DNA of 31,040 bases from Nitrospinota bacterium (GTDB taxonomy: Bacteria > JADFOP01), in the NCBI GenBank assembly GCA_022562795.1, contig JADFOP010000024.1, positions 1 to 31,040 on the forward strand. Direction: 5' to 3'. Shown in pieces: positions 6,255 to 16,434 of this stretch. Every line of letters begins with the position of its first letter. Position 1 is the first letter of the stretch. Below the pieces are notes generated by a model. It worked only from the letters and a program-made list of their open reading frames with translations. It was not told where the DNA came from and made no database searches. Made by a program: the position numbers and the translations under genes.

Positions 6255-8930
6255 ATGTCGGAACGGAAATACAAACGGCAGGACAAGGTCCCCTTGCCAC
6301 CGCCTGATGCGAAGGTGTTCACCACGGCCTGCGACTATTGCATTGTGGCGTGCGGGTATAAGGTCTACCGCTGGCCGGTGGGCAAGGAGGGGGGGCTCAA
6401 GGCCAAAGAAAACGCACTGGGCGTAGATTTTCCCGTCTCGCCGCTGAGCGGTAAGTGGGTTACCCCCAATATGCACAACGTGGTGAGGGCCGACGGACGC
6501 CTTCACAACGTTGTCGTCATTCCAGACGGCGATAGCAAGGTGGTCAATGTTGGCGGGACTCACAGCATCCGCGGGGGCTGTATCGCCCAAAAGGTCTTTA
6601 ACCCCGAAACGCCAACTAAGGATCGCCTGCAGCGTCCTCTCCTTCGGGTGGGGGGGAAGCTGACGCCGGTTTCGTGGGATACTGCCTTTGACATTATGGC
6701 CAAGGTCTCTAAGCACGTACTCGACACGCAAGGCGTCCATGCCTGGGCCATGAAGATGTTTTCCTACCATTATTATGAGAACACTTTCGCCTTGACAAAG
6801 TTGGCCTTTAGTTACATTGAAACACCGGCCTTTGCCTTTCACGACAATCCATCCGTGGCGCCCGACACCCCGGGGTTCCGGGATGTTGGATTTGACAACT
6901 TCTCAGCTTCATACGAAGACTGGTCCCTCGCCGACGTCCTCTACATCTCAGGGACCGATCCTTATGAGACCAAAACGGTCATCTTCACCCATTGGATTCT
7001 TAAAGGAATTAACACGCACAATATGAAATTGATCTACGCCCTCCCGCGCAAGACGACGGGCGTGGCTCATGCCGAGGCCACGGGGGGACTGCACCTATGG
7101 CTTATTCCCGGAACTGATACCGTGCTTCACATGGCCATAGCCCGGGTCATCTTGGAGAACGGATGGGAAGATAAGGAGTGGATTGCCCAGTTCACTAATA
7201 ATAAGTGGGGCACCGACTCCGGCTTTGGCCAGGGCACCCGGAACACACAGTGGCAGTGGCGAACCACGTGGGGCAAGCTCGAGACCAAGGGCTTTAAGGA
7301 CTACAAGGAGTGGATCCTGGCCCAGGAGGAGTCGAAGCTCGATGTCGCGGAGAAAATCACTGGGGTCCCCAGAGGCGACATCGTCCGGGCGGCGGAGATG
7401 ATGGCCAAGCCGCGGCCAGACGGGTCGCGCCCTAAGACCTCGATCGGAATCGAGAAGGGCAACTACTGGTCCAACAACTACCTAAACACCGCCTCGATCG
7501 GCTCCTTGGCATTGCTTTGCGGGGCGGGCAACAGGCCGGGCCAGATGGTCTCACGTTTCGGCGGCCACCAGAGGGGAGGCCGTAAAGGGGGCCGCTATCC
7601 CATGGAGAAGTCGCCGGAGAAGTACCCGGGCCGCCGCCGGAAATCTCTCGACCTCGACAGGTGGGTCGAGGCGGGCAATGTGCGGTTCTGCTGGTGCATT
7701 GGCACTACATGGGTTGGCTCCATGACGGCCTCTCAGGCCATGGAGGAGACTTTCAAACGCAGCACTGTTGCCAATCCGCATCAAATCAGGCGGAAAGATG
7801 CAAAGCATGCCGTTGAGGTTCTCAAGCAGCGTGTCGACAACGGCGGGATGATGCTCGTTTTCCAGGATATCTATCTACGCCAGCCGCTGGGTACGAAGTA
7901 TGCAGACCTGGTGCTGCCAGCGGCTACGTGGGGAGAAGAGGACTTCACCCGGTCCAACGGCGAGAGGAGAATTCGCCTTTATTCCAAGTTCTACGATGCG
8001 CCGGGGGAGTCGAAGCCTGATTGGTGGATTGCGGCCCAGTTTGCCAAGAAGATGGGCTCTAAGGGATTCAACTGGAAGGACTCCAACGAAGTCTTCGAGG
8101 AATCGGCCCGCTTCGGGCGCGGCTCCCGCACGGACTATTACCCCCTGGTCTGGCTCGCTAAAAAGAAGGGGATGAGGGCCCATGAGCTGCTTAGGAGCAT
8201 GGGGACTGAAGGTATCCAATGCCCTATCAGGTACGAAGACGGAAAGCTCGTTGGCACGAAGCGACTCCACGACTCCACCCTGAAACTGCCCGAGGGCGGG
8301 CCCGAGGGGCCCACAATCTGGCCCAAGTTCCTCACAGCCTTCAAATCCCAAACGGGCAAGGCCAATTTCATCAAGTCTCCCTGGAGTCTCTTTTCCGACT
8401 TTTACGAGTGGTTTAAGCCGAAGGGCGATGAGCTATGGATCACCAACGGCCGCATCAACGAGATTTGGCAGTCGGGTTACGACGATATGGAGCGGCGGCC
8501 ATACATCACCGAGCGATGGCCGGTCAACTTCATGGAAATCCACCCGGAGGACGCCGAGGCCCGGGGCATCGAAAGCGGGGATTGGGTGGCTGCCGAAAAC
8601 GATCGCGTTCCGGTCCAAGTCAGCGGGTTCTACGGCGTCCAACCCAACGACTTCACCTTTACGGAGCTGATGAAGGCAGGCCACATAAAGCTGACCAAGG
8701 CCAGGATTAACGCCGTGGCCTTAGTCACCCCAGCGGTCCGCAAGGGCGTGGCATGGATGTACTTCCTCGACCCCAAGCAGCCGGCCAACAGTTTAGTTGC
8801 GCGGGTGGTCGACCCCCTTACGAACAACTATCGCTTCAAGCTTGGGATGGGCCGGGTTCGAAAGACCGGCGAGTCACCCTACAAGCGGTCGTTGGAGGAA
8901 ATGTCCTTTGCGCGCCGGGATATTGCATAA
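6255..8930 (+). CDS. idrA: Molybdopterin large subunit of the arsenite oxidase/iodate reductase family (IdrA-like)
   Basis: 891 residues, with GGAGG 9 bases before the ATG. The N-terminus has C26-x2-C29-x3-C33-x70-S104, exactly the AioA-type motif in which serine replaces the fourth cysteine and gives a [3Fe-4S] cluster. Further AioA-family blocks are GTDPYETKT, GGHQRGGRKGG, LVLPAATWGEEDFTRSNGER and NGRINEIWQSGYDD. This family holds Mo-bisMGD without a protein ligand to Mo. There is no signal peptide, so it would be co-exported with the Tat-tagged Rieske subunit. The family includes arsenite oxidase (AioA) and dissimilatory iodate reductase (IdrA). The adjacent pair of di-haem peroxidases is the Idr hallmark and is not part of aio operons, so I favour iodate reduction in the periplasm. 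Only a phylogeny or enzyme assay can separate the two. Confidence 0.87.
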   Translation: MSERKYKRQDKVPLPPPDAKVFTTACDYCIVACGYKVYRWPVGKEGGLKAKENALGVDFPVSPLSGKWVTPNMHNVVRADGRLHNVVVIPDGDSKVVNVGGTHSIRGGCIAQKVFNPETPTKDRLQRPLLRVGGKLTPVSWDTAFDIMAKVSKHVLDTQGVHAWAMKMFSYHYYENTFALTKLAFSYIETPAFAFHDNPSVAPDTPGFRDVGFDNFSASYEDWSLADVLYISGTDPYETKTVIFTHWILKGINTHNMKLIYALPRKTTGVAHAEATGGLHLWLIPGTDTVLHMAIARVILENGWEDKEWIAQFTNNKWGTDSGFGQGTRNTQWQWRTTWGKLETKGFKDYKEWILAQEESKLDVAEKITGVPRGDIVRAAEMMAKPRPDGSRPKTSIGIEKGNYWSNNYLNTASIGSLALLCGAGNRPGQMVSRFGGHQRGGRKGGRYPMEKSPEKYPGRRRKSLDLDRWVEAGNVRFCWCIGTTWVGSMTASQAMEETFKRSTVANPHQIRRKDAKHAVEVLKQRVDNGGMMLVFQDIYLRQPLGTKYADLVLPAATWGEEDFTRSNGERRIRLYSKFYDAPGESKPDWWIAAQFAKKMGSKGFNWKDSNEVFEESARFGRGSRTDYYPLVWLAKKKGMRAHELLRSMGTEGIQCPIRYEDGKLVGTKRLHDSTLKLPEGGPEGPTIWPKFLTAFKSQTGKANFIKSPWSLFSDFYEWFKPKGDELWITNGRINEIWQSGYDDMERRPYITERWPVNFMEIHPEDAEARGIESGDWVAAENDRVPVQVSGFYGVQPNDFTFTELMKAGHIKLTKARINAVALVTPAVRKGVAWMYFLDPKQPANSLVARVVDPLTNNYRFKLGMGRVRKTGESPYKRSLEEMSFARRDIA

Positions 8931-9056
8931 GAGCAACCTTGACCGTCGGAGGCTCACTGGATTCCTCACGGTGTGGGAGCCTTCGGATGGCAGAGATGCA
9001 GGTCAATGGACCGCTATGAGGATTATGTCGTTTATACCCACTTGGGAGGTGCGGCC

Positions 9057-12000
9057 ATGAGGAGAGGGATGACCCGACGGGAGTTTCTTCAGTGGGCTAG
9101 CGCTGCCGGCTTCGGTGCCTTCGTCGCCTCTGCCACCGACGCCTGGGGCCTTGATACGATTAAGAACCCCTTGGCGCACTATCCGAACCGCGGCTGGGAG
9201 AAGACGTATCGCGACATCTGGGACTACGACTCGCTCTTCACCTTCCTCTGCGCGCCCAACGATACGCATAACTGCATTCTAAACGCCTATGTTCGCTCTG
9301 GCGTGATGACCCGGATAGGCCCGACAATGGGCTACGGTAAAGCGACCGACCTTTACGGCAACCAGGCGAGCCACCGTTGGGACCCTCGGGTATGCCAGAA
9401 GGGGCTTGCGCTGACGCGTCGCTTCTACGGCGACCGGCGCGTGCGACACCCAATGGTCCGCGCGGGCTTCAAGCGGTGGGTGGAGGCAGGTTTCCCGCGT
9501 GGTGAGGACGGCCAGCCGCCGGCCGATTATTTCCAGCGCGGACGTGACGAGTGGGTGCGCGCCTCCCACGACGAGGCTGCGGCCATGGTCGCCTCGACCC
9601 TGAAGAACATTGCAGAGACCTACAGCGGCGAGAAGGGCGCAAGTCTGCTTCACGCCCAGGGCTATGACGAAGATATGATCGCCGCCATGAAGGGGGCCGG
9701 CACCCAGGCGCTCAAGTTCCGTGGCGGGATGCCGCTTCTTGGGATGACGCGCATCTTAGGCATGTATCGCATGGCCAACTCTTTGGCGTTGCTCGATGCC
9801 AAAATCAGGGGCGTCGGCCAGGATAAGGCTCTCGGCGGCCGTGGCTTCGATAACTACTCCTGGCACACAGACCTTCCCCCCGGACACCCAATGGTGACCG
9901 GCCAGCAGACGGTCGAGTTTGACCTAAGCGCCGTCGAGCACGCCAAGACCGCCATTGTTTGGGGCATGAACTGGATTAGCACCAAGATGCCAGACGCCCA
10001 CTGGCTGACCGAGGCGCGCCTCAAGGGGACGAAGATCGTTGTAATCGCCTGTGAGTACTCCTCCACGGCGAGCAAGGGTGACGAGGTGATAATCGTTCGT
10101 CCCGGCACGACGCCGGCGCTGGCCCTCGGACTGGCTGGCGTGCTCATACGGGAGAAACGCTACGACGCGGATTACGTCAAGAAATGGACCGACCTGCCGG
10201 TGCTGGTGCGCATGGACACTCTCAAGTACCTCCGGGCCGAGGAGGTCTTCGGCGGCGGTCCCGCACCGCTAAGGAATCAAACACGGGTCTTGCGCAAAGG
10301 TGAGAAGGCTCCTCCGCCCGGCGTTCAGCGTGAGCAGCTCATCCCCGAAGACCTCCGCAACGAGTGGGGCGACTACGTCTGGTGGGACCGCCGAACGAAA
10401 GCCCCGAAGCTCCTCACTCGAGATGAGGTTGGCAAAAAATCAGGGGTAGGCGACCCGCTCCTTGAGGGCTCCGTCAGGGTCACTCTAAAAGATGGATCGG
10501 AGGTCCGCTGCCGCCCGGTGTTCGACCTTGTGCGAGAGTATGTTGAGCATTTCGACCCCAAGACGGTGGAGGACCTCACCTGGGCCCCGGCGACGGCGGT
10601 CACATCCCTCGCCCGGCAGATTGCCAAGGAGCCCGGGACCACCCTCTTTGCGATGGGGATGGGCCCGAACCAGTTCTTTAACAACGATAATAAGGACCGC
10701 GCCGTCTTTCTCCTGGCGGCGCTGACCGGCAATGTCGGCAAGATTTCCGGAAACGTTGGCTCCTACGCGGGCAACTACCGCGTGGCCCTCTTCAACGGCC
10801 TGCCCCAGTACGTCGGCGAGAACCCCTTCGATATCGAGCTCGATCCCTCAAAGCCGGCCCGGCCCAAGAAGTTCTGGAAAGCTGAGTCAGCCCACTACTG
10901 GAACCACGAGGACAAGCCACTCCGGGTGGGCAAGCGCCTGCTGACCGGCGCCACGCACATGCCCACACCGACCAAGTCCCTCTGGTTCGCCAATGCGAAC
11001 TCCATCCTCGGCAACGTCAAGCACCACTACAACGTCGTAGTCAACGTGTTACCTAAGATGGAGATGATTTCGGTTCAGGATTGGTGGTGGACGGCCTCAT
11101 GCGAGTGGGCCGACGTCGTATTCGCGGCGGACTCCTGGGCGGAGCTCAAGCATCCCGACATGACCGCCTCGGTGACGAATCCATTCCTTACGGTCTTTCC
11201 GCGCACGCCTCTGCCGCGCGTTTTCGACACCATTGGGGACATTGAGATCTTGGCTCTCGTTGGCCGCAAGATGGCCGAGCTGACGGGGGACAATCGCTTC
11301 GACGACCACTGGCACTTCGTACGTGAGGGGCGGACCGACGTCTATCTCCAGCGGATTCTCGACCACTCCTCCAACACGAAGGGCTACCGGTTCACGGAGC
11401 TCGAGGAGAAGGCAAAGAAGGGGATACCCACCTTGATGATGAACCGGACCTACCCAAAGGCGGTGGGCTACGAACAGGCCGAGGAGTCGAGGCCCTGGTA
11501 CACCAAGACCGGACGCCTCGAGTTTTACCGCGAAGAGGACGAGTTCATCGAGGCGGGCGAGAATCTGCCGGTCCACCGCGAGCCGATCGACTCCACCTTC
11601 TACGAGCCGAACGTCATTGTCTCCGCGCCGTGTGAGGCCCTCCGGCCGGCCGGCCCGGAGGACTACGGGGTCTCTCCCGACGACCTCTCGAGCGAGACGC
11701 GCCAGGGGCGAAACGTAGTGAAATCCTGGGCCGAAATGAGCCGCTCGCACCATCCGCTGGCCAAGGACGGCTATAAGTTCATCTTCCACACGCCCAAGTT
11801 TCGCCACGGCGCCCACACCATGCCTGTCGATACCGACATGGTCGCCATGCTCTTCGGCCCCTTCGGCGACATCTATCGCCACGATAAGCGAATGCCATTT
11901 GTGGCTGAGGGTTACGTTGACATGAACCCGGACGACGCCAAGGACTTGGGGGTTGAGGACGGCGATTACGTCTGGGTTGACGCCGACCCGAGCGACAGAC

Positions 12001-12515
12001 CGTTCAGGGGTTGGCAGAAGAACAAGCGAGATTATGAGTTCTCGCGCCTGCTTTGCCGGGCCCGCTACTATCCCGGCACGCCGCGCGGGGTCACGCGCAT
12101 GTGGTTCAACATGTACGGGACTACCCCGGGCTCGAGGGAGGGGCACAAGACCCGGCCCGACGGGCTGGCGAAAAACCCGAAGACCAACTACCAGGCGATG
12201 TTCCGCTCGGGCTCACACCAGTCGGCCACTCGAGGGTGGCTGAAGCCCACTTTGATGACCGACTCGCTGGTGCGCAAGGGTGTCTTGGGCCAGGTCATCG
12301 GTAAGGGGTTCGTCCCCGACGTTCACTGTCCCACCGGCGCCCCGCGCGAGGCGTTTGTGAAAATCACCAAGGCCGAGCCGGGTGGCATCGGCGGAGAGGG
12401 CCTGTGGCGTCCCGCGAAGCTCGGCTATCGCCCTCGCTACGAAAGCAAGAAGATGAAGAAATACATCAAGGGGGCATTCATTAAGCAAGGCAAGGGCGAG
12501 GGAGGTAAAAGCTAA
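9057..12515 (+). CDS. nxrA: NXR/Nar-type periplasmic molybdopterin alpha subunit
   Basis: 1152 residues from the ATG at 9057, with GGGAGGT about 7 bases upstream. A Tat signal opens the protein ([14 protein letters not shown], residues 6-19), so it faces the periplasm, unlike proteobacterial NarG. It belongs to the type II DMSO reductase group. D272 in HTDLPP is the expected Mo ligand. The proximal cluster site reads C65-x3-D69-x3-C73-x39-C113; I recall the same Cys/Asp pattern in Nitrospira-type NxrA, whereas NarG has His in the first position. Blocks [39 protein letters not shown] and DDYGVSP-like regions also fit NxrA. The enzyme would interconvert nitrite and nitrate. Whether it runs as oxidase or reductase, or acts on chlorate or selenate, cannot be read from sequence. 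It is 126 bp downstream of idrA and its stop overlaps the beta subunit start. Confidence 0.85.
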   Translation: MRRGMTRREFLQWASAAGFGAFVASATDAWGLDTIKNPLAHYPNRGWEKTYRDIWDYDSLFTFLCAPNDTHNCILNAYVRSGVMTRIGPTMGYGKATDLYGNQASHRWDPRVCQKGLALTRRFYGDRRVRHPMVRAGFKRWVEAGFPRGEDGQPPADYFQRGRDEWVRASHDEAAAMVASTLKNIAETYSGEKGASLLHAQGYDEDMIAAMKGAGTQALKFRGGMPLLGMTRILGMYRMANSLALLDAKIRGVGQDKALGGRGFDNYSWHTDLPPGHPMVTGQQTVEFDLSAVEHAKTAIVWGMNWISTKMPDAHWLTEARLKGTKIVVIACEYSSTASKGDEVIIVRPGTTPALALGLAGVLIREKRYDADYVKKWTDLPVLVRMDTLKYLRAEEVFGGGPAPLRNQTRVLRKGEKAPPPGVQREQLIPEDLRNEWGDYVWWDRRTKAPKLLTRDEVGKKSGVGDPLLEGSVRVTLKDGSEVRCRPVFDLVREYVEHFDPKTVEDLTWAPATAVTSLARQIAKEPGTTLFAMGMGPNQFFNNDNKDRAVFLLAALTGNVGKISGNVGSYAGNYRVALFNGLPQYVGENPFDIELDPSKPARPKKFWKAESAHYWNHEDKPLRVGKRLLTGATHMPTPTKSLWFANANSILGNVKHHYNVVVNVLPKMEMISVQDWWWTASCEWADVVFAADSWAELKHPDMTASVTNPFLTVFPRTPLPRVFDTIGDIEILALVGRKMAELTGDNRFDDHWHFVREGRTDVYLQRILDHSSNTKGYRFTELEEKAKKGIPTLMMNRTYPKAVGYEQAEESRPWYTKTGRLEFYREEDEFIEAGENLPVHREPIDSTFYEPNVIVSAPCEALRPAGPEDYGVSPDDLSSETRQGRNVVKSWAEMSRSHHPLAKDGYKFIFHTPKFRHGAHTMPVDTDMVAMLFGPFGDIYRHDKRMPFVAEGYVDMNPDDAKDLGVEDGDYVWVDADPSDRPFRGWQKNKRDYEFSRLLCRARYYPGTPRGVTRMWFNMYGTTPGSREGHKTRPDGLAKNPKTNYQAMFRSGSHQSATRGWLKPTLMTDSLVRKGVLGQVIGKGFVPDVHCPTGAPREAFVKITKAEPGGIGGEGLWRPAKLGYRPRYESKKMKKYIKGAFIKQGKGEGGKS

Positions 12516-13651
12516 TGCCGAACGTTCGTAATTGGCAGATCGGGCGGGATATGCCCTATCCCTATGAGGAGGTGCGGCCAAAGAAGCAGTTCGCAGGGGT
12601 TTTTGACATCAACAAGTGCATTGCCTGCCAGACCTGTACCCTCGCCTGCAAGACCACCTGGACGTCGGGAAAGGGCCAGGAGTACATGCTCTGGAACAAC
12701 GTGGAGACGAAACCATACGGCTCTCATCCATTAGGGTGGGACGTGCGAATCCTAAACGAGCTCGGCCCCCAAGAGTGGGACGGCGACAAGTACAAGGGGC
12801 GCACCATTTTCGAGGCGGCTCCTCCCGGAGAGCAGGTGCTCGGTTGGAAACCTGAGGATCTGGATTACGCCCACCCGAACGTCGGCGAAGACGACTCCGT
12901 CGGCAAGGTCGAGAAGGGGCTACACCTTCACGCGCCCCACATGAACTGGTTCTTCTACCTGGCCAAAACGTGCATGCATTGCACCTACCCCGCTTGCCTC
13001 GCCTCCTGCCCGCGCCAATCGATCTACAAGCGGCCCGAGGACGGCATCGTCTTGATAGACCAGGACCGTTGTCGAGGCTACCGAGAGTGCGTGAAGGGCT
13101 GCCCGTACAAGAAGGCCTACTACAACCCGATGACGGGGACCTCCGAGAAGTGCATTGGCTGCTATCCCAAGCACGATGTGAGTGGGCCAAAGGAGGCGCC
13201 GCAGTGCTTCGTCACCTGCATCGGGAAGATTCGGTGTGCCGGCTGGATCTCGCGGCCGGAGAAGGCTCGGGAAGACAACCCCATCGACTACCTCGTCCAC
13301 TTCCGCAAGGTCGCACTTCCGCTTTACCCCCAGTTCGGTCTCGAGCCGAACATGTACTACATCCCCCCGATTCACGTTCCCAAGCCCTTCTTGCGCCAGA
13401 TGTTCGGCCCGGGAGTTGACCACGCCATCGAAACCTACCGTAAGATACCCGACGACAAAGACCTGGCCGGCCTGCTGACGCTCTTCGGCTCCACTCCCCT
13501 GGTTTTCCCGCGGTGGAGGCGGAAGGGGGACACGGTCTTCGGGCTCGACGAGGACGGCAGCGAGATCGTGCGGGTGCCGATCACCGAGCCGGTCCACATC
13601 CGGGTCGCCTTTGATGCGACCCACGGTGTGGTGCGGACTAATATCCCATGA
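12515..13651 (+). CDS. nxrB: NXR/Nar-type iron-sulfur beta subunit
   Basis: 378 residues. The ATG shares a base with the alpha stop (TAATG), with GGAGG upstream. Four cysteine clusters are visible: C35-x2-C38-x2-C41-x3-C45, then [26 protein letters not shown] and CIGC followed by a distal pair in CFVTC. In CRGY the tyrosine replaces one cysteine, as tryptophan does in NarH, so three [4Fe-4S] and one [3Fe-4S] cluster are expected. The N-terminal block [14 protein letters not shown] and [17 protein letters not shown] closely match the NxrB pattern I know from Nitrospira. It passes electrons between the Mo subunit and the haem b subunit. There is no signal peptide, so it would be exported with the Tat-tagged alpha subunit. 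Confidence 0.92.
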   Translation: MPNVRNWQIGRDMPYPYEEVRPKKQFAGVFDINKCIACQTCTLACKTTWTSGKGQEYMLWNNVETKPYGSHPLGWDVRILNELGPQEWDGDKYKGRTIFEAAPPGEQVLGWKPEDLDYAHPNVGEDDSVGKVEKGLHLHAPHMNWFFYLAKTCMHCTYPACLASCPRQSIYKRPEDGIVLIDQDRCRGYRECVKGCPYKKAYYNPMTGTSEKCIGCYPKHDVSGPKEAPQCFVTCIGKIRCAGWISRPEKAREDNPIDYLVHFRKVALPLYPQFGLEPNMYYIPPIHVPKPFLRQMFGPGVDHAIETYRKIPDDKDLAGLLTLFGSTPLVFPRWRRKGDTVFGLDEDGSEIVRVPITEPVHIRVAFDATHGVVRTNIP

Positions 13652-13664
13652 GGAGGCTGACGCC

Positions 13665-14528
13665 ATGCGACGATTAACCTGTCCTGTCGCCCTTCTGGTG
13701 CTTCTAGTTACGGTTGGGGCGCCCTTCGCCGTCGCTACACCCGAGGCTGCCGCCGAGGTAGTCGCCCTCCGGCGCGGTGTCCTTCCGGCCGATCCCGGTG
13801 ATGTCGCCTGGCGCAAGGCTCCAATGCATGTGGCGCCCCTAGTCCCGCAAAATCTGGTCGCGCCGAGGCTGATGGAGCCCTCGACCAAGGAGGTCCGGGT
13901 GCAAGCGATGACCGATGGAAACCGGGTTGCGTTCCGGCTCGCCTGGGCTGATTCGACTAATGACGACCTCCCTGGAGCAAAGCGCTTTACCGACGCCTGT
14001 GCCGTTATGCTTCCGCAGGACGCCATGGCCCCGGTCCCCTCTCCCATGATGGGCGCTGCCGGGACCCCGGTCGAAATAACCTACTGGTCGGCCTTCTGGC
14101 AGGCGGCGCTTGATGGTCGTGGCGATACGATCAAGGACATCTACCCCGGCGCGGCGGTGGACCACTATCCCTTCGAGGCCCCCTCGCTGAAGCCGGGCTC
14201 GAAAGAGCAGAGGGCGATGGCGATGAGATACGCTCCGGCCCGCGCCCTCGGCAATCGCCGGGTAGGGCCGCGTGAACGCCCGGTCGAGGACCTTGTGGCC
14301 GGGGGGCCGGGAACCATTACCCGGGCGGGTACGACCAAGTCCAACGGCCACGGTAGCCGGACCGAGGAAGGCTGGGCGGTCGTCATCTCCCGTCCCCTAA
14401 CGAAGGGCCTTCGCCCCGGGAGCCAGTCGCATGTTCAATTTGCCGTTTGGAATGGGTCTCATGGCGAGGTGGGCTCGCGCAAGATGTGGTCGGGCTGGAT
14501 TCCTCTACGCATCAAGGAGGATAGGTAG
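13665..14528 (+). CDS. nxrC: Haem b gamma subunit (NxrC/DdhC/EbdC-like), periplasmic
   Basis: 287 residues from the ATG at 13665, with AGGAGG 8 bases upstream. A Sec signal peptide (VALLVLLVTVGAPFAVA) is followed by a soluble beta-rich domain typical of the ethylbenzene dehydrogenase gamma/DdhC family (AWRKAPMHVAPLVPQNL, VAFRLAWADSTNDD, ITYWSAFWQAALDG). These subunits hold one haem b with Met and Lys axial ligands and link the Fe-S chain to periplasmic cytochrome c. I cannot assign the ligands with certainty, although M142-M143 in PSPMMGAAG are candidates. A soluble gamma subunit in place of membrane NarI supports a cytochrome c-linked periplasmic enzyme. Confidence 0.8.
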   Translation: MRRLTCPVALLVLLVTVGAPFAVATPEAAAEVVALRRGVLPADPGDVAWRKAPMHVAPLVPQNLVAPRLMEPSTKEVRVQAMTDGNRVAFRLAWADSTNDDLPGAKRFTDACAVMLPQDAMAPVPSPMMGAAGTPVEITYWSAFWQAALDGRGDTIKDIYPGAAVDHYPFEAPSLKPGSKEQRAMAMRYAPARALGNRRVGPRERPVEDLVAGGPGTITRAGTTKSNGHGSRTEEGWAVVISRPLTKGLRPGSQSHVQFAVWNGSHGEVGSRKMWSGWIPLRIKEDR

Positions 14529-14530
14529 CC

Positions 14531-15127
14531 ATGGCTCGCCCTGACGCTCCGGAGGTTCAGGAATTCTTGGCTGAGGCGGCGGAGTGGCGCCTTATAGGTC
14601 TGCTGTTGGAGCGTCCTCGCTCCGGTTGGGAGGACGAGGTTAAGAGCCTTGGCAGCGAAGTGCTGGACGAGCCTCTTCGGGCGGCGGCCGAAGCTGCCCG
14701 GGAGGCCACCGAGGGAACCTACCTGGGCCTTCTGGGGCCGGGCGGCTTCGTCTCCCCCCGTGAGGTCGCCTACCGTCCCCAGGAGGACCCCGGTAAGATC
14801 ATGTCTGACCTGGCGGCTTTTTACGAAGCTTTCGCCTTCTCCCCCAAGGCCGAGGACCCGCTCGACCACATTGCGGTGGAGGCGGGCTTCGCTGGCTACC
14901 TCCGGTTGAAGGAATTATATGCCTTGGCGCGAAGAGATGAGAAGGGGGCCGCCACGACCGCCGAAGCACACCGCCACTTTCTGGAGGAGCACCTGGGAAC
15001 CTTCGTCGAGCCCTTTGCCCAAGGCCTGGAGCCTTCCGGGGTTTCCTACCTCGTTGCAGCCGCGCGTGGGCTCCTCGAACGAGTAAAGAAATCTTTGGAC
15101 GAAACGGCCGGCGTCTCCGAGCCATAA
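14531..15127 (+). CDS. TorD/NarJ/DdhD-type molybdoenzyme assembly chaperone
   Basis: A 198-residue, mostly helical cytoplasmic protein with AAGGAGG 10 bases before the ATG, starting 2 bp after the gamma subunit stop. The N-terminal [11 protein letters not shown], the middle [13 protein letters not shown] and the acidic region [19 protein letters not shown] (the E-x3-D-H-hydrophobic-E motif) are the TorD-family pattern. The protein would bind the apo alpha subunit, help Mo-bisMGD insertion and hold back Tat export until folding is complete. Position directly after alpha, beta and gamma matches ddh, ser, clr and ebd operons. It may also serve the upstream IdrA, since no second chaperone is present. 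Confidence 0.85.
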   Translation: MARPDAPEVQEFLAEAAEWRLIGLLLERPRSGWEDEVKSLGSEVLDEPLRAAAEAAREATEGTYLGLLGPGGFVSPREVAYRPQEDPGKIMSDLAAFYEAFAFSPKAEDPLDHIAVEAGFAGYLRLKELYALARRDEKGAATTAEAHRHFLEEHLGTFVEPFAQGLEPSGVSYLVAAARGLLERVKKSLDETAGVSEP

Positions 15128-15147
15128 GACGCCGCTCTGGGTCTATT

Positions 15148-16410
15148 ATGGTCAATATGGATCATCAAGAACCTGTACCCCGCATGAAAGCGATCGACAT
15201 GAATCTGCCCATTTACATGGACAATAACGCCACAACGCCTGTCGACGGGCGGGTCCTGGAGGCGATGCTTCCCTACTTTTGCGAGGAGTACGGTAACGCC
15301 GCAAGCCGAAACCATTCATTTGGTTGGCGGGCTGAGGAGGCCGTAGGGCGGGCCAGGGAGCAGGTCGCCCGGCTGATAGGAGCCAAGCCCAGGGAAATTA
15401 TCTTCACGAGCGGGGCGACCGAGAGCGACAACCTCGCTTTGAAGGGCGTGGCCGAGATGTATCGGGAGAAGGGCGATCACATCATCACCCAGGTGACCGA
15501 GCATAAAGCGGTGCTAGATTCGGCCAAGCGTCTCGAGCGGCAGGGCTTCGAGGTCACCTATCTGCCGGTCGACCGAGACGGGCTGGTAGACCCGGACGAC
15601 GTGCGGCGTGCGCTCAGGGAGACGACGATTCTCATCTCCATCATGGCTGCCAATAACGAGATTGGGGTGGTGCAGCCGTTGGAGGAGATCAGCCGTATCG
15701 CGAAGGAGCGTGGAGTGCTGTTTCACAGCGACGCGGCCCAGGCCGCAGGCAAGGTGCCGGTGGACGTGGAAGCCTGGGGGGTGGATCTTGTGAGTCTGAG
15801 CGCCCACAAGATGTATGGGCCTAAGGGGGTGGGCGCGCTCTACGTTCGGCGTCGAAACCCCCGGGTACGGCTCTCCCCGATGATGGACGGCGGCGGCCAC
15901 GAGCGTGGCATGCGTAGCGGTACCCTCGACGTTCCGGGCATAGTTGGGTTCGGAGCGGCTTGCGAGCTGGCTTACCGGGAGATGGAAGCGGAGGCCGAGC
16001 GACTTCGGTTCCTCAGGGACCGGCTGGAAGGGGGCATCCTGTCCCACGTAGAGGAGGTCTACCGTAACGGCCATGCCGAGCGGCGCCTGCCGGGCACGAG
16101 CAACCTCTCGTTCGCCTACGTGGAGGGCGAAAGCCTGATGATGGGCCTCAACGAGATTGCCGTCTCCAGCGGCAGCGCCTGTACCTCGGCCATCCTCGAG
16201 CCCTCGCACGTCCTGAGGGCGCTCGGAGTGGGCGAGGAGCTAGCCCATTCCTCCATCCGTTTCAGCCTCGGTCGGTTCAACACCGAAGAGGAGGTCGATT
16301 ACGTCATTCAGCGAGTTAAGGAAACAGTGGAGCGGCTCCGAGAGATGTCGCCCCTCTACGAGATGGTCAAAGAGGGGATCGACCTCTCGAGCGTTCAGTG
16401 GCAGACCTGA
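15148..16410 (+). CDS. iscS: Cysteine desulfurase IscS
   Basis: A PLP enzyme that takes sulfur from cysteine for Fe-S assembly, and in other bacteria also for Mo-bisMGD sulfuration and tRNA thiolation. With the start at 15148 the protein has 420 residues: H119, the PLP lysine K221 in [12 protein letters not shown], and the catalytic C345 in SSGSACTSA on the IscS-type flexible loop. An in-frame ATG at 15199 gives [16 protein letters not shown] and 403 residues, almost exactly the E. coli length, and may be the true start. Neither start has a strong ribosome site. The gene follows the TorD-like gene by 20 bp, so the isc genes appear to be in the respiratory transcript. No iscR precedes it. Confidence 0.95.
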   Translation: MVNMDHQEPVPRMKAIDMNLPIYMDNNATTPVDGRVLEAMLPYFCEEYGNAASRNHSFGWRAEEAVGRAREQVARLIGAKPREIIFTSGATESDNLALKGVAEMYREKGDHIITQVTEHKAVLDSAKRLERQGFEVTYLPVDRDGLVDPDDVRRALRETTILISIMAANNEIGVVQPLEEISRIAKERGVLFHSDAAQAAGKVPVDVEAWGVDLVSLSAHKMYGPKGVGALYVRRRNPRVRLSPMMDGGGHERGMRSGTLDVPGIVGFGAACELAYREMEAEAERLRFLRDRLEGGILSHVEEVYRNGHAERRLPGTSNLSFAYVEGESLMMGLNEIAVSSGSACTSAILEPSHVLRALGVGEELAHSSIRFSLGRFNTEEEVDYVIQRVKETVERLREMSPLYEMVKEGIDLSSVQWQT

Positions 16411-16434
16411 GGCAGGCAAGGCGGGAACGCAATC

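Noticed and set aside
6255-8930. Plain arsenite oxidase (aioA) annotation
   Set aside because: The family match is real, but two adjacent di-haem peroxidases fit iodate reductase better and no arsenic regulatory genes (aioXSR, arsR) are seen. Kept as an alternative.
8949-8983. GAGGCTC/GAGCCTT inverted repeat between idrA and nxrA as a terminator
   Set aside because: The loop is about 20 bases and no T run follows. A TTGACC at 8939 has no matching -10, so no promoter is claimed either.
11097-12146. Long minus-strand open frame opposite nxrA
   Set aside because: It is a shadow in GC-rich coding DNA. The plus-strand product is a clear Mo enzyme, while the minus product has no recognisable motifs.
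12920-14047. Long minus-strand open frame spanning nxrB and nxrC
   Set aside because: It crosses two well-supported plus-strand genes and shows no domain pattern.
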